Of a stretch of DNA of 9,006 nt, positions 1 through 5,501 are shown piece after piece. The stretch is from NCBI GenBank assembly GCA_034430175.1, contig DAOUFI010000034.1, positions 1-9,006 on the forward strand, given 5' to 3'. Both the position numbers and the translations under genes were made by a program. Origin of the DNA: UBA6107 sp034430175 (GTDB lineage Bacteria; Chloroflexota; Anaerolineae; Anaerolineales; Anaerolineaceae). Under the pieces are notes generated by a model. It saw only the letters and a program-made list of their open reading frames with translations. It was not told the DNA's origin and made no database searches. Position 1 is the first letter of the stretch. Each line of letters starts with the position of its first letter.

Positions 1-98
1 TCATCCTTGGAGAAAGTTCAACCTTAAATCAAATGCCCCCTCTAAAGGGGACATTCTTACTTTGTCTAACTAGGTGACATTTTAACTTTGGGCTAACA
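1..98. mobile_element. Terminal portion of an insertion sequence (one end only)
   Basis: The segment contains two direct repeats, 46-64 and 72-90, which match at 16 of 19 positions (core GACATT.T.ACTTTG). Each is followed by CTAAC, giving a 26-bp period. The outer copy runs into GGGCTAACA, so read inward the element starts TGTTAGCCC. Terminal TGT and repeated sites inside the end are known for several integrase-type (DDE) IS groups such as IS21 and IS481. I cannot assign the family. The tip is placed at 98 because the DhaL/DAK2-like reading frame to its right is recognisable up to base 99 and lost beyond it. An inverted arm ATGCCCCCT (33-41) faces AGGGGACAT (46-54). The other end of the element and any target duplication lie outside the window. 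Confidence 0.6.
2..73 (+). CDS. C-terminal tail of an IS transposase (partial, 5' end outside window)
   Basis: The second forward frame is open from the window edge to TAG at 71-73. It encodes a 23-residue tail beginning HPWRKF and ending KGDILTLSN. A C-terminal HPWR followed by a KGDI-type ending is, from memory, typical of integrase-core transposases whose coding sequence runs into the element's right end. Here the stop lies 25 bp inside the proposed tip, and the reading frame crosses the inner repeat, as expected for a compact IS. The other two forward frames give no recognisable peptide. The catalytic domain is not in the window, so this rests on a short motif and on its place inside the repeat-bearing IS end. 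No start codon is visible. Confidence 0.45.
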   Translation, partial: HPWRKFNLKSNAPSKGDILTLSN

Positions 99-362
99 CT
101 CAGAATATAACTTGGCAGAGCCGCTGGTAGTGATTTTTGCCAGGGCCGCGCTCGCGTTTCCCAGTTGAGCCGCCGCAGACGCAGTTGGTTTTTCCTGAAT
201 CGCATTGGTAATGGTATTAAAGATCTGCACCATGTTGTCGCCGTGGTCGTGATTATAAGTATCCGCCTGGTTGAGATCAGACTGGTTTTCAGCCATCGCC
301 TTGGCAACAGCGCCGAACATCTTCGCCAGATCAACAGTTACGTTCGAATTGGATGTGGTCAT
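93..362 (-). pseudogene. DhaL/DAK2-like protein, N-terminal half, truncated by IS insertion
   Basis: The start is ATG at 362-360, preceded by an AGAGAGGA Shine-Dalgarno. A longer in-frame extension to 608 was rejected because it runs antisense through padR. The 89-residue product has DLAKMFGAVAKAM at 11-23, then an N..D..N.DHGDNM motif at 31-44. This resembles the metal-binding GDGDHGxNM signature of the DhaL/DAK2 fold, with one Asp replaced by Asn. A GSAKLY segment at 81-86 resembles the family's SGPLYG nucleotide-binding motif. Family domains run to about 170-200 residues, so roughly half is missing. The frame is lost right after Glu88: Cys89 and the TAG stop come from the IS tip. Any remaining product is unlikely to be active. 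The original role is unknown; stand-alone DAK2-like proteins need not be dihydroxyacetone kinases. Confidence 0.62.
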
Positions 363-384
363 TATGTCCTCTCTTTCATAATTT

Positions 385-393
385 ATTCTAGCA
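385..393 (-). promoter_or_regulatory. Putative extended -10 promoter for the truncated DhaL-like gene
   Basis: On the minus strand this reads TGCTAGAAT, an extended -10 (TGn plus TAGAAT), 22 bp upstream of the ATG at 362. No well-spaced -35 is present; TTGCAA lies 19 bp further upstream. The palindrome at 442-460 lies further upstream on this strand, so the PadR protein could influence both directions. Confidence 0.38.
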
Positions 394-409
394 TATCTTG
401 GAAATAGAA

Positions 410-437
410 TTGCAAAATGGAAAAAACTCGATATAAT
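410..437 (+). promoter_or_regulatory. Sigma-70-type promoter of padR and probably the uptake operon
   Basis: The -35 TTGCAA (410-415) and perfect -10 TATAAT (432-437) are separated by 16 bp. Transcription would start near 443-445, inside the palindrome at 442-460, leaving a leader of about 30 nt. No convincing separate promoter was seen before the substrate-binding protein gene, so this may drive padR and the transporter genes together. Confidence 0.6.
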
Positions 438-441
438 AGAT

Positions 442-460
442 ATACTCATTTTATGAGTAT
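442..460. promoter_or_regulatory. Palindromic operator, probable PadR autoregulatory site
   Basis: ATACTCAT (442-449) and ATGAGTAT (453-460) are perfect 8-bp inverted arms around TTT. A further half-site-like ATTCAT follows at 459-464. The dyad begins 4 bp after the -10 and covers the expected start site, where a bound repressor would block transcription. PadR proteins often repress their own genes through AT-rich dyads of this size. That PadR is the ligand here is inferred from position. Confidence 0.55.
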
Positions 461-474
461 TCATAAAATTAATT

Positions 475-1038
475 ATGCCAAGAACCTCCTCTCCCTTATC
501 GATCGAATACGTCCTTCTCGGTTTCCTTGACCAGGAGGCCATCCACGGATACGACCTGTTCAAACGGTTAAATTCGCTTGAATCCATCGGCATGGTCTGG
601 AGTATCAAGCAGAGCCAGCTTTATGCCCTGTTGGAGAAACTCGAAGAAGAAAACCTGGTGCAATCCACCATTATCCCCGGTGAATCGCGCCCCAACCGCA
701 AGCAGTACAGCATCACCAGCCTGGGCAGGCAGACATTTATCGCCTGGCGGAACAGTCCAGTGGAACATGGCCGTGAGATTCGCATCGAATTCCTGGCCAA
801 ACTCTTTTTCGCCATGAAAGCCGGTACAGAAATCACGTTGGAATTGATTGAAGATCAACGTTCACGCTGCATCGAGTGGATGAGCCACATGGACTATACA
901 TTGGGCAATATCGACCAAAATCAGATGTACGAAAAGGCAGTGCTCCAATATCGTATCTCTCAAATGCAAGCGACCATCCAGTGGTTGACAGAGATGAGAG
1001 AGGAAATAATCAGAAAGAACAAGTCGATTGGTAATTAA
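475..1038 (+). CDS. PadR-family transcriptional regulator
   Basis: A 187-residue PadR regulator with both usual parts. The N-terminal winged helix-turn-helix spans about residues 9-95: SIEYVLLGFLDQEAIHGYDLFKR is followed by a recognition-helix region SQLYALLEKLEEENLV (47-62) and the wing with KQYSITSLG (76-84). A helical C-terminal region, about 100-187, resembles the Vir_act_alpha_C dimerisation domain. PadR proteins are mostly repressors released by small ligands. The start is ATG at 475; no clear Shine-Dalgarno precedes it in the AT-rich leader, so translation may be weak. The perfect palindrome overlapping its promoter suggests self-control. The gene lies 51 bp upstream of the importer genes on the same strand, with only a weak hairpin between, so it probably regulates them. 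The inducer is unknown. Confidence 0.88.
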   Translation: MPRTSSPLSIEYVLLGFLDQEAIHGYDLFKRLNSLESIGMVWSIKQSQLYALLEKLEEENLVQSTIIPGESRPNRKQYSITSLGRQTFIAWRNSPVEHGREIRIEFLAKLFFAMKAGTEITLELIEDQRSRCIEWMSHMDYTLGNIDQNQMYEKAVLQYRISQMQATIQWLTEMREEIIRKNKSIGN

Positions 1039-1058
1039 AAGGGATGATCCTCCCTTTT
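1037..1058 (+). terminator. Stem-loop after padR (weak terminator or attenuator)
   Basis: Arms AAAAGGGA (1037-1044) and TCCCTTTT (1051-1058) pair perfectly around TGATCC, starting inside the padR stop codon. The T-run is part of the stem and the next bases are GATTTG, so it is a weak intrinsic terminator at best. It could lower read-through from padR into the transporter genes or mark a processing point. Confidence 0.4.
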
Positions 1059-1074
1059 GATTTGAATTAATCAA
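1057..1074. promoter_or_regulatory. Inverted repeat just upstream of the substrate-binding protein start
   Basis: TTGATT (1057-1062) and AATCAA (1069-1074) are perfect 6-bp arms around TGAATT, ending 3 bp before the AAGGAG Shine-Dalgarno at 1078-1083. The site could be a second operator or a weak RNA hairpin near the ribosome site. It does not match the 442-460 palindrome. Function is unproven. Confidence 0.28.
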
Positions 1075-1089
1075 TACAAGGAGAAAAAC

Positions 1090-2226
1090 ATGAAAAGTAA
1101 GTTTTTCAGCATCATTTTGCTGTTGGCACTCATCGGCACGGCCGCTTGTGCTACCACACCGGCTACCACCACCAAGGCTCCTGAAATAACACCCACTGAA
1201 GCTCCTGTTGTGGCAACCACGGCAGCGCCGATCATGATCACCGATGCGCTGGGGCGAACAGTCACTTTTGAAAAATCACCGGAACGCATCGCTTTGGCAG
1301 GGAAAGCACTGTTCATGACAGCGGACGCCATTTATGCGTTCCCCGAAGCTGGTAGCCGTATCGTGGCCATGGGCTCCACCAGCCAATCCAACGGTGATTT
1401 CGTCTCTATGATAGATGAGAACGCCGCCGCGAAAATCACCCTGACTGGTGACAATGTCGGCGCGGAACAGATCGCCGCCTCCAATCCAGATTGCGTGATT
1501 CTGAAATCAAGTTTGAAAGATTCGCTTGGCGATCCGCTTGAACAACTCGGTATCCCTGTCGTCTATGTTGATTTCGAAACCCCCGAGCAATATGCCCGCG
1601 ATTTCACCAATCTGGGCATTCTCTTTCAGAATGAAGCCCGGGCAAATGAACTCAATCAGTATTATCAGCTTAAGATCAAAGCCATCACCGGTGTGACCTC
1701 AACATTGACTGACAAACAAAAACCGAAAGTATTGGTGGTCTATTATAAGAACAAAGATAATACCGTTTCGTTCAATGTCCCTCCCGTATCCTGGATTCAG
1801 ACTACCTTAGTGGCAGATGCCGGTGGAACACCCGTTTGGAAGGATATGGAACTCGGTAATAGCTGGACCTCGGTTACGATGGAACAAATCGCTGCCTGGA
1901 ATCCAGAATATATCTTCATCATCTCCTACTTCAGCCCGGTCGGCGATGTTGTCACCGGTCTTAAAGCTGATCCGCAGTGGTCTGAACTTCAGGCCGTCAA
2001 AGATAGCAAGATCTACGGGTTTGCCGGTGATGTGTTCAGTTGGGATCAGGCTGATCCGCGCTGGATTCTGGGCCTCACCTGGATGGCGACCAAGATCCAC
2101 CCCGACCTGTTCAGCAGTGTGGATATCACCAGCGAAGCCGCTGAATTCTACAAAACACTCTACGGTATGGACAATGCTACTTTCACGAGTAAAATAGTAC
2201 CATTGTTCTCTGGAGACCTCCCTTAA
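1090..2226 (+). CDS. Lipoprotein substrate-binding protein of a B12/iron-chelate-type ABC importer
   Basis: A 378-residue protein with a type II signal sequence: Lys2 and Lys4, a hydrophobic core, then LIGTAAC with lipidated Cys20. A Thr/Pro/Ala-rich linker follows to about residue 47. The remainder is a Peripla_BP_2 (class III binding protein) domain: it opens DALGRTVTFEKSPERI (52-67), has AEQIAASNPDCVIL (125-138), and carries a second lobe with WNPEYIFII and ADPRWILGLTWMATKIHPD near the C-terminus. Such proteins capture ferric chelates, haem or corrinoids outside the membrane and pass them to a FecCD-type permease. The ligand cannot be told from sequence. The ATG at 1090 has a strong AAGGAG 6 bp upstream. 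The gene ends 2 bp before the permease, so they are co-transcribed. Confidence 0.87.
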   Translation: MKSKFFSIILLLALIGTAACATTPATTTKAPEITPTEAPVVATTAAPIMITDALGRTVTFEKSPERIALAGKALFMTADAIYAFPEAGSRIVAMGSTSQSNGDFVSMIDENAAAKITLTGDNVGAEQIAASNPDCVILKSSLKDSLGDPLEQLGIPVVYVDFETPEQYARDFTNLGILFQNEARANELNQYYQLKIKAITGVTSTLTDKQKPKVLVVYYKNKDNTVSFNVPPVSWIQTTLVADAGGTPVWKDMELGNSWTSVTMEQIAAWNPEYIFIISYFSPVGDVVTGLKADPQWSELQAVKDSKIYGFAGDVFSWDQADPRWILGLTWMATKIHPDLFSSVDITSEAAEFYKTLYGMDNATFTSKIVPLFSGDLP

Positions 2227-2228
2227 CC

Positions 2229-3257
2229 GTGAATCCGACAGCACCCGCGCGATCATATGATCGGACCACTACCAGCCGGAGCCAGATTTTGTTCTGGCTG
2301 GTGGTTTTTCTAATTGCTGTTGTTGTGTTCTCCATTTTTTTGGGACGTTATCCCAAACCTGGGTTGATCACCATTTCTCAAATGCAGGACGACCTCCTGG
2401 CTCAAAGACTGGTCTTAAATCTGCGTATCCCAAGGGTATTGACAGCGATGCTTTTAGGCGCATCGCTGGCAGCAGCAGGGGGTGTATTCCAAATGCTCTT
2501 CAGCAACCCGCTGGTCGATCCCGGCTTTCTCGGTGTGTCGCAGGGAGCTTCTTTTGGAGCCTCATTATGTATCGTTTTCCTGGGAGGATCGCTCTGGGCC
2601 ATTGAAGGGATGGCTGCCTTTTTCGCCTGTCTGGCACTGGCATTATCCTATTTCCTGGCTCGGAGGGTGAAATATGGTGGTTGGGTTTTGCGCCTGGTGT
2701 TGGCCGGGATCGCGGTCTCAGCGCTGTTCTCATCAGGGGTAGGGTTGCTCAAGTACATGGCTGATCCATTGTCACAATTACAGGCAATCACCTTCTGGCT
2801 GCTTGGCGGTCTGTCTTCCATCACCTGGAAACAATTCCTTTTCATCCTTCCCGTGGTGGTGGTCAGTCTGGCAGTGATCTTTGGGATGCGTTGGCGACTG
2901 AATCTACTCTCATTAAATGATGAGACTGCATTTTCACTTGGTATTGCACCAGGAAGAGAACGTTTAATATTATTGATCGTCGCTGTCGTAGCTACAGCAG
3001 CAGTCACCGCGGTTGCGGGTCTTGTCGGTTGGATCGGATTGATCATGCCACATATCGCGCGCCGTTTGTTTGGTGCTGACACACGTTACATGGTCCCGGG
3101 ATCCATGCTTTGCGGTGCTGCTTTTGCCATCTTATGCGATGACCTCGCTAGAACCCTGCTTTCCGGGGAGATCCCGTTGGGGATAATCACAGCCCTCCTT
3201 GGAGCAACCATTTTTATTTATCTGATGATCAGGCAAAAGATTCCGGTGAGAAAATGA
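2229..3257 (+). CDS. FecCD/BtuC-type ABC importer permease
   Basis: A 342-residue integral membrane protein of the FecCD family, of the usual length, with about ten hydrophobic segments expected. The first is at about 20-39. Conserved family blocks are present: LRIPRVLTAMLLGASLAAAGGVFQ near 65-88, then NPLVDPGFLGVSQGASFGA (93-111). Further on are GLVGWIGLIMPHIARRLFG, the cytoplasmic coupling region that meets the ATPase, and the closing EIPLGIITALLGA block. It would form a homodimeric channel for the ligand delivered by the upstream lipoprotein. The start is GTG at 2229; a GGAG lies at 2212-2215, farther than ideal, and no better start is close. The end overlaps the ATPase start by ATGA (3254-3257), a sign of translational coupling. 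Confidence 0.9.
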   Translation: MNPTAPARSYDRTTTSRSQILFWLVVFLIAVVVFSIFLGRYPKPGLITISQMQDDLLAQRLVLNLRIPRVLTAMLLGASLAAAGGVFQMLFSNPLVDPGFLGVSQGASFGASLCIVFLGGSLWAIEGMAAFFACLALALSYFLARRVKYGGWVLRLVLAGIAVSALFSSGVGLLKYMADPLSQLQAITFWLLGGLSSITWKQFLFILPVVVVSLAVIFGMRWRLNLLSLNDETAFSLGIAPGRERLILLIVAVVATAAVTAVAGLVGWIGLIMPHIARRLFGADTRYMVPGSMLCGAAFAILCDDLARTLLSGEIPLGIITALLGATIFIYLMIRQKIPVRK

Positions 3258-4048
3258 ACCTGGAAAGATCACTTATTGCCTTTCAAAACGTCAGCTATAC
3301 CTACCCTGCCGGAGAAAAACCGGTCATGGAAGGATTAAATTTAGATATTAACGCCGGAACGATTACCGCTGTGTTGGGTCCAAATGGTGCCGGGAAAACG
3401 ACACTATTACATCTGGCGCTAGGCTGGCTGCACCCCAGCCCTGGACAGGTGGAATTGTATGGAGAACCCCTGAAAAATTTTTCACGTCGCGAATTGGGAA
3501 AATGGATCGGGTTGGTACCACAAAGCGAAAACACGCCCTTTGAGTATTCTCTACTTGAATATGTATTGCTGGGAAGGACTCCTTACCTTGCTCCCCTCGC
3601 AATGCCCGAGGAACCAGATGTAGCCATCGCAGCAGAGAAGCTGGATGAAGTGGGGCTCAAAGGTCTGCACAGCCGAACCATGACAAGCATCAGCGGAGGG
3701 GAGAGACAACTCGTCCTCATTGCTCGCGCGCTTACCCAGCAACCAAAGATTTTGCTGCTGGATGAACCAACTTCTCACCTCGATCTTAACAATAAAGGCC
3801 GGTTGGTACAGTTGCTCCGACAGCTTCAAGCCCGCGGAGTGACGATCATCTTCACCACCCACGAACCAGATGTCGCCTCAGCGTTAGCCACCCATATGGT
3901 GCTCATGCGCAAGGGAGAGATTCTTAAAACTGGAACTTCAAGTGAGGTAATGACAGGTGAAAACCTGTCTGCCCTCTATAATATGCCGATCCAGGTAAAA
4001 AAGCTGGACGGAAAACACGTTGTGATATGGGACGAAAAGGTAAAGTGA
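3254..4048 (+). CDS. ABC importer ATPase, FecE/BtuD type
   Basis: A 264-residue nucleotide-binding subunit with every catalytic element intact: Walker A GPNGAGKTT (42-50), Q-loop Gln90 in LVPQSE, signature SISGGERQ (145-152), Walker B ILLLDEP (166-172), D-loop SHLD (174-177) and switch His203 in TTHEPD. The Ala-Leu-rich stretch after the Q-loop (YVLLGRTPYLAP) is typical of ATPases for iron-chelate and B12 importers. It hydrolyses ATP at the cytoplasmic face to drive the FecCD permease. It begins with a 4-base ATGA overlap with the permease. Its 3' end overlaps the next gene by 22 bp, or by 4 bp if that gene starts at the GTG at 4045. Confidence 0.93.
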   Translation: MNLERSLIAFQNVSYTYPAGEKPVMEGLNLDINAGTITAVLGPNGAGKTTLLHLALGWLHPSPGQVELYGEPLKNFSRRELGKWIGLVPQSENTPFEYSLLEYVLLGRTPYLAPLAMPEEPDVAIAAEKLDEVGLKGLHSRTMTSISGGERQLVLIARALTQQPKILLLDEPTSHLDLNNKGRLVQLLRQLQARGVTIIFTTHEPDVASALATHMVLMRKGEILKTGTSSEVMTGENLSALYNMPIQVKKLDGKHVVIWDEKVK

Positions 4049-4572
4049 TCTTGCTGACTGGCGACCGCGGCTCAGGCAAAACCACCCTGCTGCAGCGGTT
4101 GATCGCAGACTGCCACTTCAACAAGATTGATATTGCCGGTTTGCTCTCGCCCGCCGTCTTTGAAAACGGTGAGAAGATAGCCATCGACCTTCTTGAGGTG
4201 GACAGTGGAATTCGACGCAGGTTGGCAGAAACTCGCACACTCAATTCGAGCGGCATTATGACAGATCATTGGGTATTTGATTCACAAACCATAGAATGGG
4301 GAAATCGAATCCTGGCTAGTCTTCCTCAATGCGGCCTGTTTGTGTTGGATGAACTGGGACCAATTGAACTTGAAAGAGGTCAAGGCCTGATAGAGGGTAT
4401 TGCTGCTGTGAATAGGGGTAATTTTTGGCAAGCGATTGTAGTCGTCCGTCCCGAGTTAATCGAGGACGCCTTACAGCGATGGCCTCAGGCAGAAGTAATT
4501 CCGGTCACTTCCATTTCAATGTCAGAGGATTCTAATTTCTTTTGTTCGATCAAAACACAATTCGATCATTAA
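4027..4572 (+). CDS. THEP1-like P-loop nucleoside triphosphatase
   Basis: A 181-residue NTPase resembling the THEP1 (NTPase_1) family. Its P-loop is GDRGSGKTT (12-20) after a short beta strand KVILLT. LLSPAVFENGEKIAIDLLEVDSG then matches the family's glycine-rich region for substrate engagement, and LDELGPIEL is the Walker B-like segment (family form near DEIGxxE). VVVRPELIEDALQ lies in the C-terminal third. Family members hydrolyse nucleoside triphosphates in vitro; cellular roles are poorly known. The start is uncertain: ATG 4027 overlaps the ATPase by 22 bp, whereas GTG 4045 would give a GTGA overlap with an AAAAGG just upstream and remove six residues. Tight coupling to the importer suggests a job connected with the imported ligand, but that is inference. 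Confidence 0.78.
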   Translation: MGRKGKVILLTGDRGSGKTTLLQRLIADCHFNKIDIAGLLSPAVFENGEKIAIDLLEVDSGIRRRLAETRTLNSSGIMTDHWVFDSQTIEWGNRILASLPQCGLFVLDELGPIELERGQGLIEGIAAVNRGNFWQAIVVVRPELIEDALQRWPQAEVIPVTSISMSEDSNFFCSIKTQFDH

Positions 4573-4581
4573 TCTTTCCCA

Positions 4582-4596
4582 ATTTTGTAACAAAAT
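4582..4596. promoter_or_regulatory. Perfect palindrome in the putative promoter region of the patatin gene
   Basis: ATTTTGT (4582-4588) and ACAAAAT (4590-4596) pair perfectly around a single A. A possible -10, TATACA (4610-4615), has GTAACA 17 bp upstream or TTGTAA 19 bp upstream as a -35, so the dyad overlaps the -35. It may be an operator, or a weak hairpin after the NTPase gene. The promoter boxes are poor matches. Confidence 0.3.
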
Positions 4597-4645
4597 CGCC
4601 AAATCATCGTATACACTTGCAGAGTAATCATCTCTGGGAGGTAGT

Positions 4646-5449
4646 ATGTCTATCTTTGATTTTATCCTGAGAAGGAATCTGAAAATCGGCCTTGCACTGA
4701 GCGGTGGGGCAACCCTTGGAGCCGCACATATTGGTGTACTGAAAGTGTTGGAACGTGAAGGCATCAAACCGAGCTTTGTCGCAGGAACAAGCGCGGGAGC
4801 TTTGGTTGGTGCCGCATATTGCGTCGGGATACCGATCGACCAGATCAGTGATATGTTCAAAAAAATGAGTTGGCCAAATCTGCTCAAGCCTAGCCTGATC
4901 AGATCACTGTCATTCTTTGATACCTCTCCGATGGAAGAATTCCTTCGGAAAAATGTCGGGGACTGCAAGTTTGAGGATTTGAAAATTCCTTTTGCAGTGA
5001 TTGCGTGCGACATCATGACTGGTGAACGGATCGTAATCAACGAAGGTCCGCTCGCGCCTGCTGCCCGTGCCAGTGCATCCATCCCCGGTTTATTTTCACC
5101 TGTTGAATTGAATGGCCGATTGTTGGTCGATGGAGGTGTGGTGGATAATTTTCCAGTGGAAGAGCTACGCCCTATGGGAGCAAACTATATCATCGGGGTT
5201 GACCTTTCTAAAGGAAAAGTCTCCGGACGCCGTCCATCCAATCCGTTTGAAATTTTCATGGACACGATCACCATCATGCAATCCAGAGGCGCGGTCGCGG
5301 ATTCATCCCTTTGTGATTGCTATATCCATCCAGATACCAAACCCTTTTCCAAGTGGAGTTTTAGTGAGGCTGAGAAAATCGAAAACGCTGGAAAGATAGC
5401 CGCAGAAGCTGCCTTGCCGCAATTAAAGAGAGACCTTCACAAAAAATAA
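4646..5449 (+). CDS. Patatin-like phospholipase (RssA-type)
   Basis: A 267-residue, single-domain patatin-like serine hydrolase, close to the size of bacterial RssA-type proteins. The nucleophile elbow is GTSAG (47-51) with Ser49. The catalytic Asp is in DGGVVDNFP (162-170), Asp162. The glycine-rich oxyanion region reads SGGATLGAAHIGVL (19-32); many relatives have Arg or Lys before the last Gly of the first motif, here Leu. ASASIPGLFSPVE (143-155) is also conserved. There is no signal peptide, so it is probably cytoplasmic or peripheral at the inner face of the membrane, acting on lipid acyl esters. The ATG at 4646 follows a strong GGGAGG (4636-4641). It lies 73 bp after the NTPase gene with no terminator between, so read-through is possible. 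Confidence 0.88.
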   Translation: MSIFDFILRRNLKIGLALSGGATLGAAHIGVLKVLEREGIKPSFVAGTSAGALVGAAYCVGIPIDQISDMFKKMSWPNLLKPSLIRSLSFFDTSPMEEFLRKNVGDCKFEDLKIPFAVIACDIMTGERIVINEGPLAPAARASASIPGLFSPVELNGRLLVDGGVVDNFPVEELRPMGANYIIGVDLSKGKVSGRRPSNPFEIFMDTITIMQSRGAVADSSLCDCYIHPDTKPFSKWSFSEAEKIENAGKIAAEAALPQLKRDLHKK

Positions 5450-5463
5450 TGGCCTCATAAGTG

Positions 5464-5497
5464 AACAAGCGGAGCAAAGATCAATGCTCCGCTTGTT
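5464..5497. terminator. Bidirectional hairpin between convergent genes
   Basis: AACAAGCGGAGCA (5464-5476) and TGCTCCGCTTGTT (5485-5497) form a perfect 13-bp stem with an 8-base loop. It lies 14 bp after the patatin stop and 4 bp after the stop of the leftward lipoprotein gene. The rightward tail is T/G-rich (TGTGTT); the leftward tail is poor in T, so it should work better for the patatin transcript. Confidence 0.75.
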
Positions 5498-5501
5498 TGT
5501 G

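Noticed and set aside
29..334. 101-codon minus-strand frame overlapping the DhaL-like gene
   Set aside because: It is an out-of-frame reading of the DhaL-like gene rich in Arg and Trp, and it crosses the IS tip.
363..608. Upstream extension of the DhaL-like frame to an earlier ATG at 608
   Set aside because: It runs antisense through the padR start and promoter. The ATG at 362 has a good Shine-Dalgarno, and family similarity begins there.
1039..1089. Cobalamin riboswitch before the transporter genes
   Set aside because: The gap is only 51 bp, far too short for that class, and no B12-box-like sequence is seen.
1807..2256. 149-codon open frame on the minus strand
   Set aside because: It lies wholly antisense to the substrate-binding protein gene and has no recognisable domain or ribosome site.
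2648..3082. 144-codon open frame on the minus strand
   Set aside because: It is antisense to the permease, with composition mirroring membrane codons and no motif.
4522..5082. 186-codon open frame on the minus strand
   Set aside because: It is antisense to the well-supported patatin gene and the NTPase 3' end, and its product shows no family motif.
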